Part shown: in pieces, positions 27,601 through 40,563 of the stretch | Position numbering within the stretch: position 1 is the first letter of the stretch | How the letters are laid out: each line of letters begins with the position of its first letter | From: Strigops habroptila | Taxonomy: Eukaryota > Chordata > Aves > Psittaciformes > Psittacidae | NCBI RefSeq assembly: GCF_004027225.2 | Contig: NC_044302.2 | Span: 42,034,510 to 42,098,509, forward strand | Length of the DNA: 64,000 nucleotides | Direction: 5' to 3' | The notes under the pieces: generated by a model | What the model was told of the DNA's origin: nothing | Databases searched by the model: none | The model's input: the letters and a program-made list of their open reading frames with translations, nothing else | Translations under genes and position numbers: made by a program

Positions 27601-30543
27601 CTGGCTGATTTCCTTGCATAGATAATGAGTTGGGAAAGACAGGCATTTCCAGTAAGTGATCTCAAGGAGAAGCTTAATGCCTCTGAGTACGAGGGGGAGC
27701 CCCAGGAAGACAAGTTTCTTAGCTGGCTTAGTAGTATAAGTAGTTAGCTGGCATGAAGTAACTCAGTGGGTGTGTAAATCAAGGTGAAATGACTGCTACT
27801 CACCCAATTACTCATCACAGAGCATATTTGTACTGTCTTCTAGCACAGTAGGACTGTAACTGGCATTGCCTTGTGGCCAAACATTTCAGGTTTTTTGGAA
27901 GACATGTTGTACTTAGAGGTTTTCTTCAAGCCTTACTTCCTGCAAAAGGGACAGTGTGACATAATTCCTTTTTTTCCTATTTAGTTAATTTCTAGAAAGA
28001 AAGGGATAATTTCAGGTTTTCATGATTGATTTGGAAGGCCTCAATATGTGAAAGATGGGAGCTGCCAGCTAATGTACTGTGAACACTGTATAGCTTCACA
28101 TCCCCTCGCAGCCTGCTACGCTGCGAACACCTCACCCCACCTTTGCCAAATGGCCCTGCACACCTCCTGTAGCACTCTGCAAGCTCTCATCCTGAGGCTG
28201 GATTAGCCCAGGACCACACTGAGAGTCTGGCTGGTTCATCCAGGAGCATTCTCTGCTGCCCACAGGACCTTGAAGGAAGTGATGGAGAGAGATGGACAGG
28301 GATTAAAGCACAGGTAGGTCCTGAGCAGTGGTTCACTATTGCTAGCACAGTAGGCAGCACATCTGTACTTTCTTTAGGATCTTCACAGGGTTTTCTGTAG
28401 TTGTCTTGCAGACTGCAGGGCATCACCTGCTGACTGTGTAGTGGTGGGGCTGGATGACAGCTTCAGACGAGTGGCCAGAGCTGTGCCTCCAGTGCCCACA
28501 AAACACAGTGCTCAGCAGTCGGGTCAGGTGTGTTTTGGTTTGGTTTTGCCCCTGTGTGTATCTTGCACTGGTTGGCGTGCTGAGGGCTCCCTCTCCCATT
28601 CCCGCACACTGTGGCCTTCCACGTGCCTGTGCCAGGTGCTTCAAAGGGTGGTTAATTCCCCAGCTGCTTGTGGTCAAAAGGTGAGCTGTGCTGAGGCCAG
28701 GGCTGGTGCCAGCTGAGTTCAACCCTCATGCTGTTTGTACAGTCTCTCTCTTGGGTTAAACGCCAGGGTTAAATGCCAACCATGAGTGCTACTTGAATGA
28801 GATAATTGTTCTGGACCTTAAGGGGAGGTGAAGTAAACTGCTATATGGAGAGGAGGCTAAGGGCTGTGCAGCTGCTTTCCCTGACAGCATTCACTGCTGG
28901 TGTTAGCAACTACAGCCAGTTTATATCCTAAGACTAAGGACATGGTGAGCTTTAAGGTTAGATTTTTGGTAAGACAAAGTGCATGAACCCGGGTAATTTA
29001 TTTAAGTTTTAGAAAGTGGAGTCAGAGTAAGGTTGGAAAGCTGTGCGATTCGATCATAGCACACTTGGAATTGGAAGTTGTTGATGTCTTGTTGGAGGAG
29101 GTGAGTATGCCAAGATGTTAGTAAGCCACCTTAGGGAGGGGAAAGCTTGAAGGGGATAGTAGGTTCCACCTACATTTCCCACTAAAAAGCTGTTTCCTTA
29201 TTTCCTACTTTTCCAATTGAGTAGGCATGGTAGGTAAACTCTAATGCTGGGATTACAGTCTGGGTTACTAAAGTGCTCTGAAAGTAGAGGCAACCCTAGT
29301 TCAGGACTGTTTCTAGTTAAGATTACTGATGGTAATTACAATGGTCAGACCTGTGATGAAATAGGTCACTATATGTGAACTATATCTCCTTTGAAAGGGA
29401 GGACCATGAGGAGAAACAAGAAAGGGCTGGAAGGTATCCTGGTAGTGGTGGCGTGGTGGGGGCAGGGGAGCTATGTCTCTTTTATGACTCTTAACAGATC
29501 ACTGTGTTCGCTGCTGGAGTTAACAGGTTCCTTGGTGGGTTAAACTTAGGGTAGGTTTAGGGTTTAGAAATGGGAAAAAAACAGGGAGATAGTATATGCT
29601 GTGTTTGCAAAGATGGACACAGACATTTTTAGGGGTGGCACCAAAAAAGGTCTTCATGGTATTCTCTGGGGTGGGCCAACTGAGCAGGCCCTCAATGATG
29701 TTTTTGCCAAAGCTGACTTTAAGTGAGCATTGGACATTGATAAGTAAGGTCTGTGCTGTAGTCAAAAAGGGTGAGCAGCTCTTTTTAACACCTGTTCCCT
29801 AAAAGAGTTTGCTGGCTGCTGTCTCCTTCTGCAGTTGCTGGCTACAGCCGGGCCAAACTCAGGCTGTAAATCATAGCAGCATCATTTGCTTTCTTTGCTC
29901 AAGAGACTGGAAACAGTATATCTTTCCTGTCTGACACCTCATAGTAATGGGGCTCAAGGAAGTGCTTTAGGTATATTTGCAAAATGGGTCTCCTCTGCTG
30001 TGCTGGAAATTTCCCCTTACATTCCCCTCACACTCTGGGAAAACACAGTTCCAAGCCTAAGTTACTGGAACTAACTTCACTTCTTGTCTTTTGAACTCTT
30101 GGGTTGTTCTTGGTGGAGATCCGCAAAGACAAGCTGAACAGCTATAGACAAACTGAAATAATGAGTGATATTTTCCTAGTTAAACATTCCTCCAGAGTCA
30201 GAGGTGGTCTCCTTTTTTTGTTGAGTGAGACAAATCTAAATAGGATTTACACTAATTTTCTGCCTCTTAAGTCTACATTTTTGTGGATTTGGCTTGTCAG
30301 TGTGTAGCTTAATAACAGAGGATAGATGTATATTCTAAAAAATCATCAAAGACTGATCAGAAATTGTATGTGTGTTTCTCTAAATGCAACCATGCAAAAG
30401 GCATTGACTCATTTAAAGGCTTGAAAGGCTTTACCATCTGGATTTCAAAGAGTTAGTTGAACAAGCAAGAAAGAGAAATATTAAGCACTCTGAGATCATT
30501 ACAATGGATTCCCAAATGGAAGAAAAGCCAACTGGGAAGCATG

Positions 30544-30590
30544 GAATCATAGAATGTTTTGGGTTGGAAAGGATCTTAAGATCACCAGCA
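30544..30590 (-). mobile_element. Truncated CR1 3' end
   Basis: GAATCATAGAATGTTTTGGG then TTGGAAAGGATCTTAAGATC is the reverse complement of the CR1 3' terminus. Only about 45 bases remain, an extreme 5' truncation common for CR1. Confidence 0.75.
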
Positions 30591-31727
30591 GTGTCAGTAT
30601 AAACAACACTGTACCTTTAACATGAAAATTTTAGAAGTATTTTGTTGTTTCATTCCTGTTCCCAGTGGAGGGAGGTTTTCCACCTGCAGGCAGGCATGTC
30701 CTCAGGCAATGCCTTTGCCAAACAGTGCAGGTGTGCTCCTGGCCCTCAGCCAGGTGAGACGTGGGCAGGCAGTACCTGGACTGTGGGAGCAGGACAGCGT
30801 GGAAACTGCTGCCTCTTCTTCCCTCCCAGGTCTTTCAAATCTTCCATGTTCACAGCCAATTTATTGTTTTCTGGGGGGAGGACCTTGCCGAGCAGATACA
30901 TTAAAATCAGTTGTGTGAAGCTGCTGAAACCAGCAGATACCATTGGTTTCCTAGTTTCCAAGCCCATAATCCATGACATATCATAGATTCCTGTCCAGCA
31001 GACCACTGTAAAAATGAATTAAATTATTAGCTATTTCTAAAATGCATCAAAAAGCAGAATTGGGTTAATAAGTACAATTCCATGTCGGCAAAACCAAAAT
31101 TCCACGTTTTAGTAGACTGGCACTCTGCTTTTCACAGGGAAGTTAGCATTCATGCTGTGTCATTTCTGTAAGCCACCTTTCAGTGAATGGACAGTAGGAA
31201 ATATGAAGAGTTGCTGGGTATGTTCACTTAATGAGAACTGTGCATTTGTGCTTACAGAGAGAAATTTTATTGGAGGATAACAACATACACTCTCAGGGTA
31301 GTAAGACCACAGTGCTGGTCATTGCTGAGGGACCCTGGAACTGCTTCTCAGCTTGCTGCTTGGGTTGCAGGTCAGGGGTACATCCACAGAGGTCAGTGGT
31401 GTCACATCAGTGGAAAGGTAGCTTGAGAGGATAGGCAGAGGTTAAAGGACTTGTCAGACCCACATGAGTCATCCTGTGCTTAGTCCACTGACTCATTCCT
31501 GCTTTAAACAGAGATGCTGAGACAACAGTTCCCACTTTTGTAGAAATTCTTGGCACTGAATAAGTCACAAAGCTTGACTACAGCTCTGGACATACTGAGG
31601 GTTTTTTCCTTTGCAGTTTGGAAATAAAGTTACCATCCTGTGATAAATATTGAAGGGAGAAGTTAGATAGCGTAACGTCTGAAGGAATAATCAGTCACAT
31701 TTGAATAGCGTAGCATGCAGTTAAGTT

Positions 31728-31773
31728 TGGTTTCTGATTCAGGTCACTACCCAATGACCTGAATCAGAAGCCA
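31728..31773. repeat. 19-bp inverted repeat with 8-base loop
   Basis: The arms are 31728-31746 (TGGTTTCTGATTCAGGTCA) and 31755-31773 (TGACCTGAATCAGAAGCCA). They pair with one G-U wobble only, and the inner 15 pairs are perfect. Loop CTACCCAA. It could form a hairpin or cruciform. No flanking feature explains it. Confidence 0.9.
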
Positions 31774-32064
31774 CTAGCTCAGTTAACAAATGAGCATCTG
31801 CTTAACTGTATTAAATGGCTACTGTTGTTGTTTTAAATAATACGATTAATTTTCATTTTCCATAAATCTGTTAATGGTTTCTGGCAAGAATAGAATTATA
31901 TCGTCCCTTCCCAGTATAGCTTTCCTCAATACCTGAGTTTTGAAGGTATCATGGGGTGAAATGTATCATATAGTTTGCTTGAACTGGTTTCAACTAAGGC
32001 ATAGATCAGAGAATGGGAAAGGTAAGTGGGAAATTGTATGTAGATTAAAGGAAAAGGAATTAAG

Positions 32065-32452
32065 AAGACTTATGAGGAGTGGCTGTGGTCACTTGGTTTG
32101 TTCAGCTTAGAGAACAGAAGGCTCAGGAGTGACCTCATCACAACCAACAACTTCCTCATGGGTGCAGCAGAGGGAGAGGTGCTGATCTCTCTGGTGACCA
32201 CCTATAGGACATGCGGAAATGGAACAAAGCTCAGAGGAAGATCAGATGGGACAACAGGACAAGGTTTTTCACTGGGAGGGTGGTTGGTTACTGGCTCCCC
32301 AGGGAGGTGGCAGCAAGACTGTCACAGCTCAAGGAGTGCCTGGATGATGCTCTCAGTCATATGGTTTAGTTTTAGGTAGTCCTGTGAGAAGCAGGGAGTT
32401 GGACTCAATGACCCTTACCGGTCCCTTCCAACTTGAGATATTCCAGGATTCT
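32065..32452 (+). mobile_element. CR1 LINE 3' fragment
   Basis: TTCAGCTTAGAGAACAGAAG, GAGTGACCTCATCACAACC, CCAGGGAGGTGGCAGCAAGA, then GTTGGACTCAATGACCCTTA and CGGTCCCTTCCAACTTGAGA follow the CR1 3' consensus order. The sense strand matches the plus strand. It overlaps a chance open frame that I do not call as a gene. Confidence 0.8.
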
Positions 32453-33190
32453 AAGAAAAATAACTTATTACCATAATCTGTGATTGGAATTAAGAGTTTC
32501 CTGTAAAAATTGGCAATGTGAATAGATTTCTTTTTTACACACCACTAGAAGAGGAAAACTGTATTTTGAGACTAAAATATGTGTGTGCATACATCAGTCA
32601 GTTGAACAAAATGTAGTGAACTTCACAGTTTAGGGTATGTACTAAAATTGAAGGTCCAACATATTGTTGACATATGACCAGCTTTCCCCCAACTTTAAAT
32701 ATTTCACAGTAGACTGAGGATGCTTGATCATCAAAAAAATGTCTTTTGACCTTCACGTGGAAATGAAAAACACTTCTTCCATTTGCATAATGAAAGAAGC
32801 TGACTACACTGACAGCTGCAGTTTTATGCTTCCATCTCCTCATAACAGAAGCTGTATATTTTGTTCTTGCTGTGTGTCAAACCTGTGTCCCTCCTGAAAG
32901 CCACTTCATTCTAATTATCCAATTACTCTCTTACAGGATACAAGTCAGAAAATGGATTAAAAATAGGGGGTTTTATGAATTCTGCAATCAAATCAGTCGT
33001 TATTGATTTTAAAGTATTCACAGAAGAAATATTTAGTGAACAAAAGTAGGGTGCATTTTTTTTTTTTTTAAAAAGGGCTATGAAAGAAAGCAATTATGCA
33101 GTTAATAATATACTTGCCAATATTTCTTTCTTTTTTGATTCAGTAGCAACAGAAATAATCTAACTTTTCTGGAGCCATTGGTGTTTGAGT

Positions 33191-33224
33191 AAGCATGTAC
33201 TTACTTACATGTAAGTACTACGCT
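33191..33224. repeat. Imperfect palindrome
   Basis: AGCATGTACTTAC and GTAAGTACTACGCT flank TTACAT. The inner arms GTACTTAC/GTAAGTAC are perfect, and the nested ACTTACATGTAAGT is a full palindrome. Pairing resumes at AGC/GCT after a few mismatches. Confidence 0.6.
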
Positions 33225-33780
33225 TGCTGAAAGTAAGCATTTTTCGTTCCTTCACTTGAAGATGAACTCAAAGGAGGGTCAACCAGGCAGTTATGTTTGT
33301 ATACAGACAAACTTACTGACACGAACAGTCATATGGTGTGAAGTGTTGCTGCCCTTGAGAAGGATGGTAGAGCTCCTACTGACTTCTGTAGCAGCAGCTA
33401 TTACCCGCTGAATCCAGCCAGATTATTGTGTGAACAACACTTGGATGCAAACAAAACTGTGGCTATGCATGACAGTAATGGTTGTGGCACTGCAGTACAC
33501 CCGAAATCTGTTTGTTGGCTGAACATCTGCCCTACCTATGGTGTCTGTAGGAACCAAGTATTCACAAGGTGGGCTTCAGTATTGTGAAAACACTTGATCT
33601 GCAAGAAGCTTAGCCTAAATGCACCTATGTGGTAAGCAAGACTGTGCAGAAGGGACATCAGTCTGAAAGTTGAAAATATGACAGCCTATATGTTAGGATT
33701 TATTTAAAAAATTGAGCACCCATCAAGCCACAGGATTCAGGCTGCTCCTTGTTGCATCTCTCTCTGAGTCTGACTGCAAG

Positions 33781-33974
33781 AGAAGGCACTGGAATGGGTT
33801 GCCCAAAGAAGTCGTGAATGCTCCATCCCTGGCAGTGTTCAAGGCCAGGTTGGATGGAGTCTTGGGTAACATGGTTTAGTGTGAGGTGCTCCTGCTCGTG
33901 GCAGGGGTGTTGGAACTAGATGATCTTAAGGTCCTTTCCAACCCAAATCATTCTGTGATTCTATGATTCTATGA
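33781..33974 (+). mobile_element. CR1 LINE 3' end with intact octamer tail
   Basis: GGAATGGGTTGCCCAAAGAA, CCCTGGCAGTGTTCAAGGCC, GGTCCTTTCCAACCCAAATC, then a tail of repeated ATTCTATG-like octamers (about 33950-33974). This is the classic CR1 3' end and among the best preserved in the window. Confidence 0.9.
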
Positions 33975-34744
33975 TATAACTTTCTAAATGTGCTCATGTC
34001 CTTAGATTGAAAATGTCTCTCAATTTTTACACTAATTAAAATTCTTACTGAAAAGGAAAGAAGGTTGTAACATGGAAATATTACAGGTAGTTTTATGTGC
34101 TTTTTCTAGGTGGAAGCTGATAGAAATGGTGATAGTTTCTTTTTTCAGAAGATGCTTCCCCTGAAAAACACTGACTGGGATGTAGGTTCACTGTTCAGTA
34201 AGAAAACAATTTTCTTATACTGCAAGCTTTATAAGAGCTACTTTCCTCAAACTGCCTCATGCTTTGTTCATATGAATGATCTGCTGGCAGGGTAGAGAGC
34301 TGGAGGAGGAATTTTTTCCTTCCAATAGAATATTTCCATTGCTGAACAGGTGTTTTCTACCTTTGGGTTTACAAAACCAGAAGAATGACTGGTTCTCTCA
34401 GCTGAGGATGGACAAGGACTCTGGGTGCTCTCTGCAGGGGCTGCTGTCAACACGAACACTGAAGTGAACAGGGACTTCCTGAGCAGGTATTATGTTGATG
34501 CAAAAAGCTGGAATTCAAACGATGATGGCACATTTGTGGTGTGATGAATAAACAAGTGATAAGCATCTGCAGGCAAGTGCTGGGCTGCAGAACTTGTAAA
34601 ACTCCTACTTCCCACTCCGAAGTTCAAACATTTCAGATGTATAGTTTTTCGAATAGTGACATTTTTAAATGCCTAGTATACCTAAGATATTAGAGAGCAA
34701 GAAAGCAGTCTATTTTCCCACAAGAAATCAGTAAGTTTTAGTAT

Positions 34745-34855
34745 GTTGTCTTGTTTTGTTTTGTTTTTTGTTTTGTTTAACAGATTTTGTCTCAGATCTA
34801 ATCTGTTTCTGTATTGTTTGTGTTTTTTTGTTTGTTTGTTTTGTTATTGTTTTCC
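34745..34855. repeat. T/G-rich low-complexity region
   Basis: Two blocks of TTTTG/TTTG repeats (34752-34780 and 34819-34850) with a short unique stretch between them. Simple sequence, no gene. Confidence 0.75.
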
Positions 34856-35245
34856 TGGCCCTTTTTCCAGTGGGTGTGTTCCATAAGTGCATATTGGAAT
34901 ATTTTTATCATCATCTTCACTACTGATCAACAGAGATTTTAAGTACTAGTTCAAGCCAGTCTTTTTCAAAAAGCTGAACAGTTCATGTATTAAAATGCAG
35001 TTCTCTTTAAACTATTTGGGCAGATCAGGATTAATTTTCAGGCTACATTTCACAGATTCCTGTCAATATTTTCTTCAGTTTTATTGAGACACATTTGTTC
35101 ACTAAGCGAGTTGAACTAAGTTAACCTAGTTCACACCAGTTTCTCAAATCCTCGCTTTCTTTCAGTTTTAATGGTAAGCTGAAAAAAACCCACGTATTTC
35201 TTCAAACCCGAGTTTCCATTTTTAAGTGCTGTCTTTTAAAAATCG

Positions 35246-35385
35246 TAGACTCATAGAATCATAGAATGCTTTGGGTTAGAAGGGACCTTAAAGCTCATCT
35301 AGTTCCAGCCTCCCTGCCAATTGCAGGGGTGCCTTCTGCTAGACCAGGCTGCTCAAAGCCCCATCCGACCTGGCCTGTCCACAGG
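35246..35385 (-). mobile_element. CR1 LINE 3' end, opposite strand
   Basis: Starts with tandem TCATAGAATCATAGAATG and continues TTTGGGTTAGAAGGGACCTT through GACCAGGCTGCTCAAAGCCC. This is the reverse complement of a CR1 3' end and is truncated after about 140 bases. Confidence 0.9.
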
Positions 35386-37180
35386 AATAACCAGAGGTGC
35401 TGAGAAGAGGAAACACAGCTAACCTCAAGGCTGAGGAACAGGAGTGAAGACTAGACTAAAAGAAGGTATTAGGAAGGTTGGTTGCCATGATTTGGGTGTC
35501 CATTGGAAGAGATTTCACAAAGCTCTGAAGGTGTATTGTCTCAACACCAGGATACAAATTCTGTTTAGCTTGTTAAATTTGAAGTATCAGAACGACACCT
35601 GAAAGTTTCTAATTTAGAAGATAGCATTTTAGTTCTCATTTCTGCTGTGTGTTCCTAGTATTGCCTCTCTATTGAGATTTTAACTTTTCCAAATGTATAA
35701 AATTATGTGAGTTATATTTCCAAGTAGTGAATTCCTTTATGCCACTTTAAGTACTTGTTCCTCAGAGATTACATCCATTCCTTTGTATATACCATTTCTG
35801 AACAGAACCATCTCCTTCATTATTCAAAACCACCTGATCTAGAAATTTATAAATCAAGATGTATTTTTCCCCTCATTTTAAACAGTGTGTGCAACTTGCA
35901 GAACTTACTTAACCCCTTCTAGCACTGAACTGACTGAACTGTGCCTTGTGTTGCAAGTTTCCTTGTATATAACTACCAACTTGTCATATTTTATCTACAA
36001 AGAGAAAATGTTCCAAATATTTCTTTCTGATTCAATATTTAATTCTTACTTCCATTCTTTATTAAGGTTTGTATTGGTCATAATAGAAATATATTAGTGG
36101 GTTTCATCACAGTTTTGTTGCTGTCTGAGGTCTAGTTGGGAAAAATAAACCCCAAAACCTAACTATTGTCATTTCAGGACTGGTTCTGACCTCAATTCCA
36201 ATGAGAAGAGGCAATGTACTAGAATATCATGAGGCATGTCCTCATTTCTGATAAATCAATGGAACTTTACCAGGGTACATGGAGGGGAAAAAAAGGTGTC
36301 AGGAAGCGGTTAACTACAAAACTGACTGCTTCAGACAAGTCCTGCAAGGGGTAACTGGAGTTCTGAGCAAGAATATTCCATATTTGAGACCTAAGACAGA
36401 TGTAGCAGATATTCAGCAGAAACCTTAGTTTCTGAAGAACAGCCATGATATTTGGTCTGGTTAAGAGTCATACAGTGAGGTCTGCTCTGGGGTTTTTTCT
36501 TGCCTGTTAAATAACATTAGCTGGTACACCATTTTAAAGCATTTCTCTTCATAGGCTTCCTGTTGTGCACCTGACGCTAGTCAAACCTTGGAAAGAACTA
36601 CAGAAAGTGAGCGCCATCTCCTGTCCATGCTAGTTCACTCCAGTTAGGTATGTTGGTTTATAAGGATTGTTCTACCTGCAGAACGGAAGGTGTTTCTTCT
36701 ACACGGATACTAGAAATTTTTCTTCCATGATTAAGTTATGAAGGTCCCTACTGCAACTGGTTGTGCTACATACAAAACCGTGTGTCATGGAGCGTAGTTA
36801 TCAGCAAACAAGGCTGACACAATGGATTTATGTCTCCTGTCTTTTCTTTTTTCTCCATAACATACCATTGAATGGAGGCTCTTGGGTGAGACCCCTGTAA
36901 CTAGTGGAAATGCCTCTTAAGTAGGGTGCTTTGACATGTGTCCTGTGAATACTTTGCTTTGGGCATGTTCAGTCATGCTCTTCCAAGGAAGCATTTGTGT
37001 GGCCAAAGTTGTGTGCCCATTAGGTGTTACAAGATTGGAGACAGAAAGCTATGTCCTCCTCAGGGCTGCTAAGCATTCAACAGCCACTGCACTTCCAAGC
37101 TGCATTTGTTGTTCCAAATAGAGGAAAATATGTGAATGCATATGTGTGAGTATTTAAAAAGCTCCAGACACACTAGGACT

Positions 37181-37200
37181 TTGTTTGTTTGTTTGTTTGT
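37181..37200. repeat. (TTTG)n microsatellite
   Basis: About five TTTG units. Similar T/G-rich runs occur at 34750-34853 (TTTTG and TTTG blocks) and 59578-59596. Confidence 0.8.
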
Positions 37201-40029
37201 AACAGTTGGCTAGTTAGCGTTTCTACCAAGGGTTGTGGATTTTGCAAGTGCTCAGAGGATTCAGTCAAGCAAAAGGAAAGCATTAATGGGTTATGAAAAA
37301 CAGTATATTTAACAACACTTGTTAAATTGCATTTTAAAAAATATTTCTTTTTTACTGAAGTATAGAGCAATTTATTTGCGGTGGAAGGCTTGAGTATGCT
37401 TTAGGGATGAGGGGTGATCTTCTGGTGAAAACTTTCTAAGTTGATTCAGTAGATGTTTTTACTTAATTTTCTGATGTTTTAGGAACCACTAGGATTCAGA
37501 AATGTAGTTAAACGTGCATGTGTGGGCATCTGTGGCTGGGCTAAAGATCATTGTGTACACACTCACACTCTGTAGGTCCCTACAATAACTGGCCTTACAT
37601 GCTCAGTCTAACCAGTAAATGACATTGGCCTGGTAATTCCCTCCCCCTGACCTTTCCCCCTCTGAAATAAACAACCTGCCCTGTTCATGTTTTCCTCATT
37701 TGCCCCCATCCTGCTGACTCAGCACCCTTATTCGCTGACTCTTACACCCATGCTCAGGGACACCAGTAAATCAGCACTTCCCCCTTCCAGCATCTTCTCT
37801 CTTTTGTCACCCTTGGACTCCCCCATAGACTCCTTCCACACCTTTTCTCTGGTAGTTTCTCTCATTACTGCCTTACTATTCTGGGAGCAAGTCAGGGTTT
37901 GCAAACACTTTTTCACTACCTGTTTGCCACGCCTGGTAGTTTCTTTCCTTGTCCTCCCATTAGTTTACCTTTAGGCTGGCCGCTGGTCTCAAGACCACCT
38001 TTGATGCTTCACTCTCTGCCATGTAGACAATTCTTTGGCACTCACAGGTGGGGGAAAATCTACAGTTGGTGACCTGCAAAATGTTGGATCTGAGGACCAC
38101 TGAAGCTGAAAATGGCTGAAAAAATGTGACTCACAGCTGCATTCCCTGCATCAGCTGCTGGACTGCACTCTAAAGCAGGATTTGGAGGCTCACCTGAGGA
38201 TCCTTCCAAGCTCCACAAGAGTTTCAGAGAGGAAAACTAACACTTTTCCCTCATCCTGACTTAGAAAGATCTCCAATAAACTACTCAGCACCATGACTTG
38301 CAGCAGCATGAGGAGGTTAAGGCATTCCCAGCACCACGGCTTGTTCTCACACAACACAATGCAGCACCGTCCCAGCCATCACAAACCACTGCTTGCACTG
38401 CAGTACCCAGACACCCAGTGCAAAAGCAGCATGAAACAGCCACCATGGACATGAGCATGAGAGGTTCAACAGGCCACAGCCTGGCTGTCTGTACTTCTGC
38501 CCTGCAAACGTAAAGGCAGTCATAACCCTGGGAGAGCTGCCTGCTCTCACCAGGAGCATCTCCAGCCTGGTGGGACTGGTCCTCACACCCTGTTCAGTAG
38601 GTGCCATCCCACCTCCTGGGTGATTTTCCTTGTGCCAGCTTTGTTTAACAGCAGCATGTCAATCTGCCAGGCTGGAGAAGTGACAGGCAAGGAGCTTATT
38701 TCCCTCTTGCTCTCAGACAAAGCATGGGAATGCAATTGTGCACAGCAGGGTGTTTCCTGCCCAGCTGCAACACTGATTTTTGAGTCCCTGAGCACACTCC
38801 CTCTGTGCCAGAAGGAGCTTGAGTGCTAAAATCACTTGCCACTGGTAGACTGAGCTGTAACAAGCACTAGTGAGGTTAGCTGCTGTGCAGGAAATGCGCT
38901 CTGCTATGTCTGTTACTGGCCCATCTGATAGCTGCACTCTGTAGGGTGAGCGGGGTGACTAGCCTGAAGGCTGACACTTCTACACTGTTACACACAAACA
39001 AATTAAGCCCTTAGGGATCTTCTCACTGCAGCAGACTGGATAAACAAAACCAAATGTGATCCCTGAGAAATCATATCAGGCTGTTTGCCACATCATTAGG
39101 CTGCAAATTAACCAACTTCGTTTATTTTATAGAGGTGAACAGGTACAGTCAGTGTCCTTCCTTTCCATGCCAAACAAGGAGCTGGAAGGTACAATGTCAG
39201 AATCCCAGAGTCGTTACTGGACCAATTCTTTAACTGGGTATATGATATGTTTATTTTGAACTATTTATGTGCTCTTCAGGTATGGATGTGGTGCTTTGGG
39301 GTATGCACAGAACTAAGGAGCAGGGTGGCCTGGGTCTCTGCTTGGAAATACTTACTTTGCAGGTGGTTGGAGGGAGGAGAATAATTGTGAGGATTTTGGA
39401 AGAGAAGGTTTTAGTTCTCAGTTCTAGGGAAAATGGGCTCCCCTTGGAGGGCACAAGGCATGATCAAGGGGAAAAGTTTAACCCACCTGTTTGCTCATTT
39501 TAATACTGAATTCACCAATTGTTACTTCTCTTCTGTAACTGAGGGCTGAAATGCCGTTCTGTAGAAGCTGAGCTCAAGCACAACGAGGTTAGGAACGGCT
39601 GCTTTGTTTACAGCACAGGAGGGACTCACAGGAGGGATGTACAAAGAATGGAGAGGTGACTGATGGTGCTATTTAGGGCTTATTTATCTGTTTCCTTCTG
39701 GCTGTAGAAGCTGTCCTCTCTGTTGTTTGACATTTCCCCAGCTAGGGGTGGATTACCTTCAGCCGAGTGAAACTTCCCTGGTCCAAATTTCTGTGCATAG
39801 GGTTAATACTAATGCAAATCGTTCCTAAACTAGGGCTCTTTGAGAGGGCAATGGTTAATGACACTACATCATGGTAGCACATGATGGTGGTACAAATGAG
39901 ATTTCCCGTAACCCCTTTAAAACTGGGTGGAATAGTAAAAAGAGAAGATTAAAGAGAAAGAAAAGAAAGAATTTACTTGAGAATAAAGATGGACTAGAAC
40001 AGAATAGAAAATATGATGCTAGTAGTAGC

Positions 40030-40072
40030 ATTTCCTTCTGCCTCCCCCTCCCCTCCCCCCATCCTTCCTTAG
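40030..40072. repeat. Polypyrimidine tract upstream of RIGI
   Basis: Almost pure C/T run (CTTCTGCCTCCCCCTCCCCT and on to CCTTCCTT). Just upstream, 39938-39971 is almost pure purine (AAAAAGAGAAGATTAAAGAG and so on). Such tracts can form triplex DNA. No function can be read directly. Confidence 0.6.
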
Positions 40073-40496
40073 TGTAAGCCCATCACTCAGTGGTCTTGTG
40101 CTGCCATCGCTTTAGAAAGCAGTTATCTTCTCCTGGGCCAGTACCTGTTAGTCATCTACTTGCATATGAGATTTATGAAGCTGCACAAAGCTGCATACAT
40201 CCACTCTATATACTAATGGTTAAAGGGATATTTGCATATGGAGTTGTCATGTTTAGCAGCACTTCTGAACTATGGGTGTTTTCAGCTCTGCAGCCTCCTG
40301 GTCCCCTTTGTGAGCCTTGTCCTTTGATGCTCACTTCCCCGCTGCAAAGCAGTCAGACCTTCTCATTTTGATGTTCCCAAGCTATACTAATGCTAGCGGC
40401 TCAGCAGGCGCTTGCTCAGAGCATGTTGGAGTCTTGCCTTGCTGTAGAAAATTATTTCAATTATTTTTCAGTCTTCTAACAAACGGGATACACACC

Positions 40497-40563
40497 AAAA
40501 AAAAAAAAAAAAAAAAAAAAAAACCAAAAAACAAACCAAGCAAAAAACCCCACAAAACCCCCA
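40497..40563 (+). repeat. A27 tract followed by A/C-rich run
   Basis: Twenty-seven consecutive A (40497-40523), then an A/C-rich run of CAAAA and CCC blocks. It ends about 415 bases before the RIGI start codon. It could be an old retroposon tail or a nucleosome-excluding tract at the promoter edge. I cannot identify a retroposon body. Confidence 0.85.

Larger units (their letters stand above)
15711..30543. other. Intergenic DNA, no gene recognised
   Basis: AT-rich sequence with one short CR1 piece (24525) and the A16/10-bp tandem (23243). Open frames such as 22701-23078 (plus) and 22836-23192 (minus) overlap each other and match nothing I know. The stretch 28100-28720 is somewhat richer in GC, with several short open frames on both strands, but no splice-and-phase model emerged. 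Confidence 0.55.
30591..40496. other. Intergenic DNA with CR1 cluster, upstream of RIGI
   Basis: Holds three CR1 fragments (32065, 33781, 35246), the strong foldback at 31728, T/G simple repeats and the purine/pyrimidine tracts near 40 kb. Short open frames at 37687-37974 and 38298-38607 occur on both strands and look like chance in a locally C-rich stretch. No coding exon supported. Confidence 0.55.

Noticed and set aside
29535..29570. Telomere-like TTAGGGTAGGTTTAGGG
   Set aside because: Only two or three imperfect units. Too short to call an interstitial telomeric repeat.
32098..32379. 93-codon plus-strand frame
   Set aside because: Entirely within a CR1 3' fragment.
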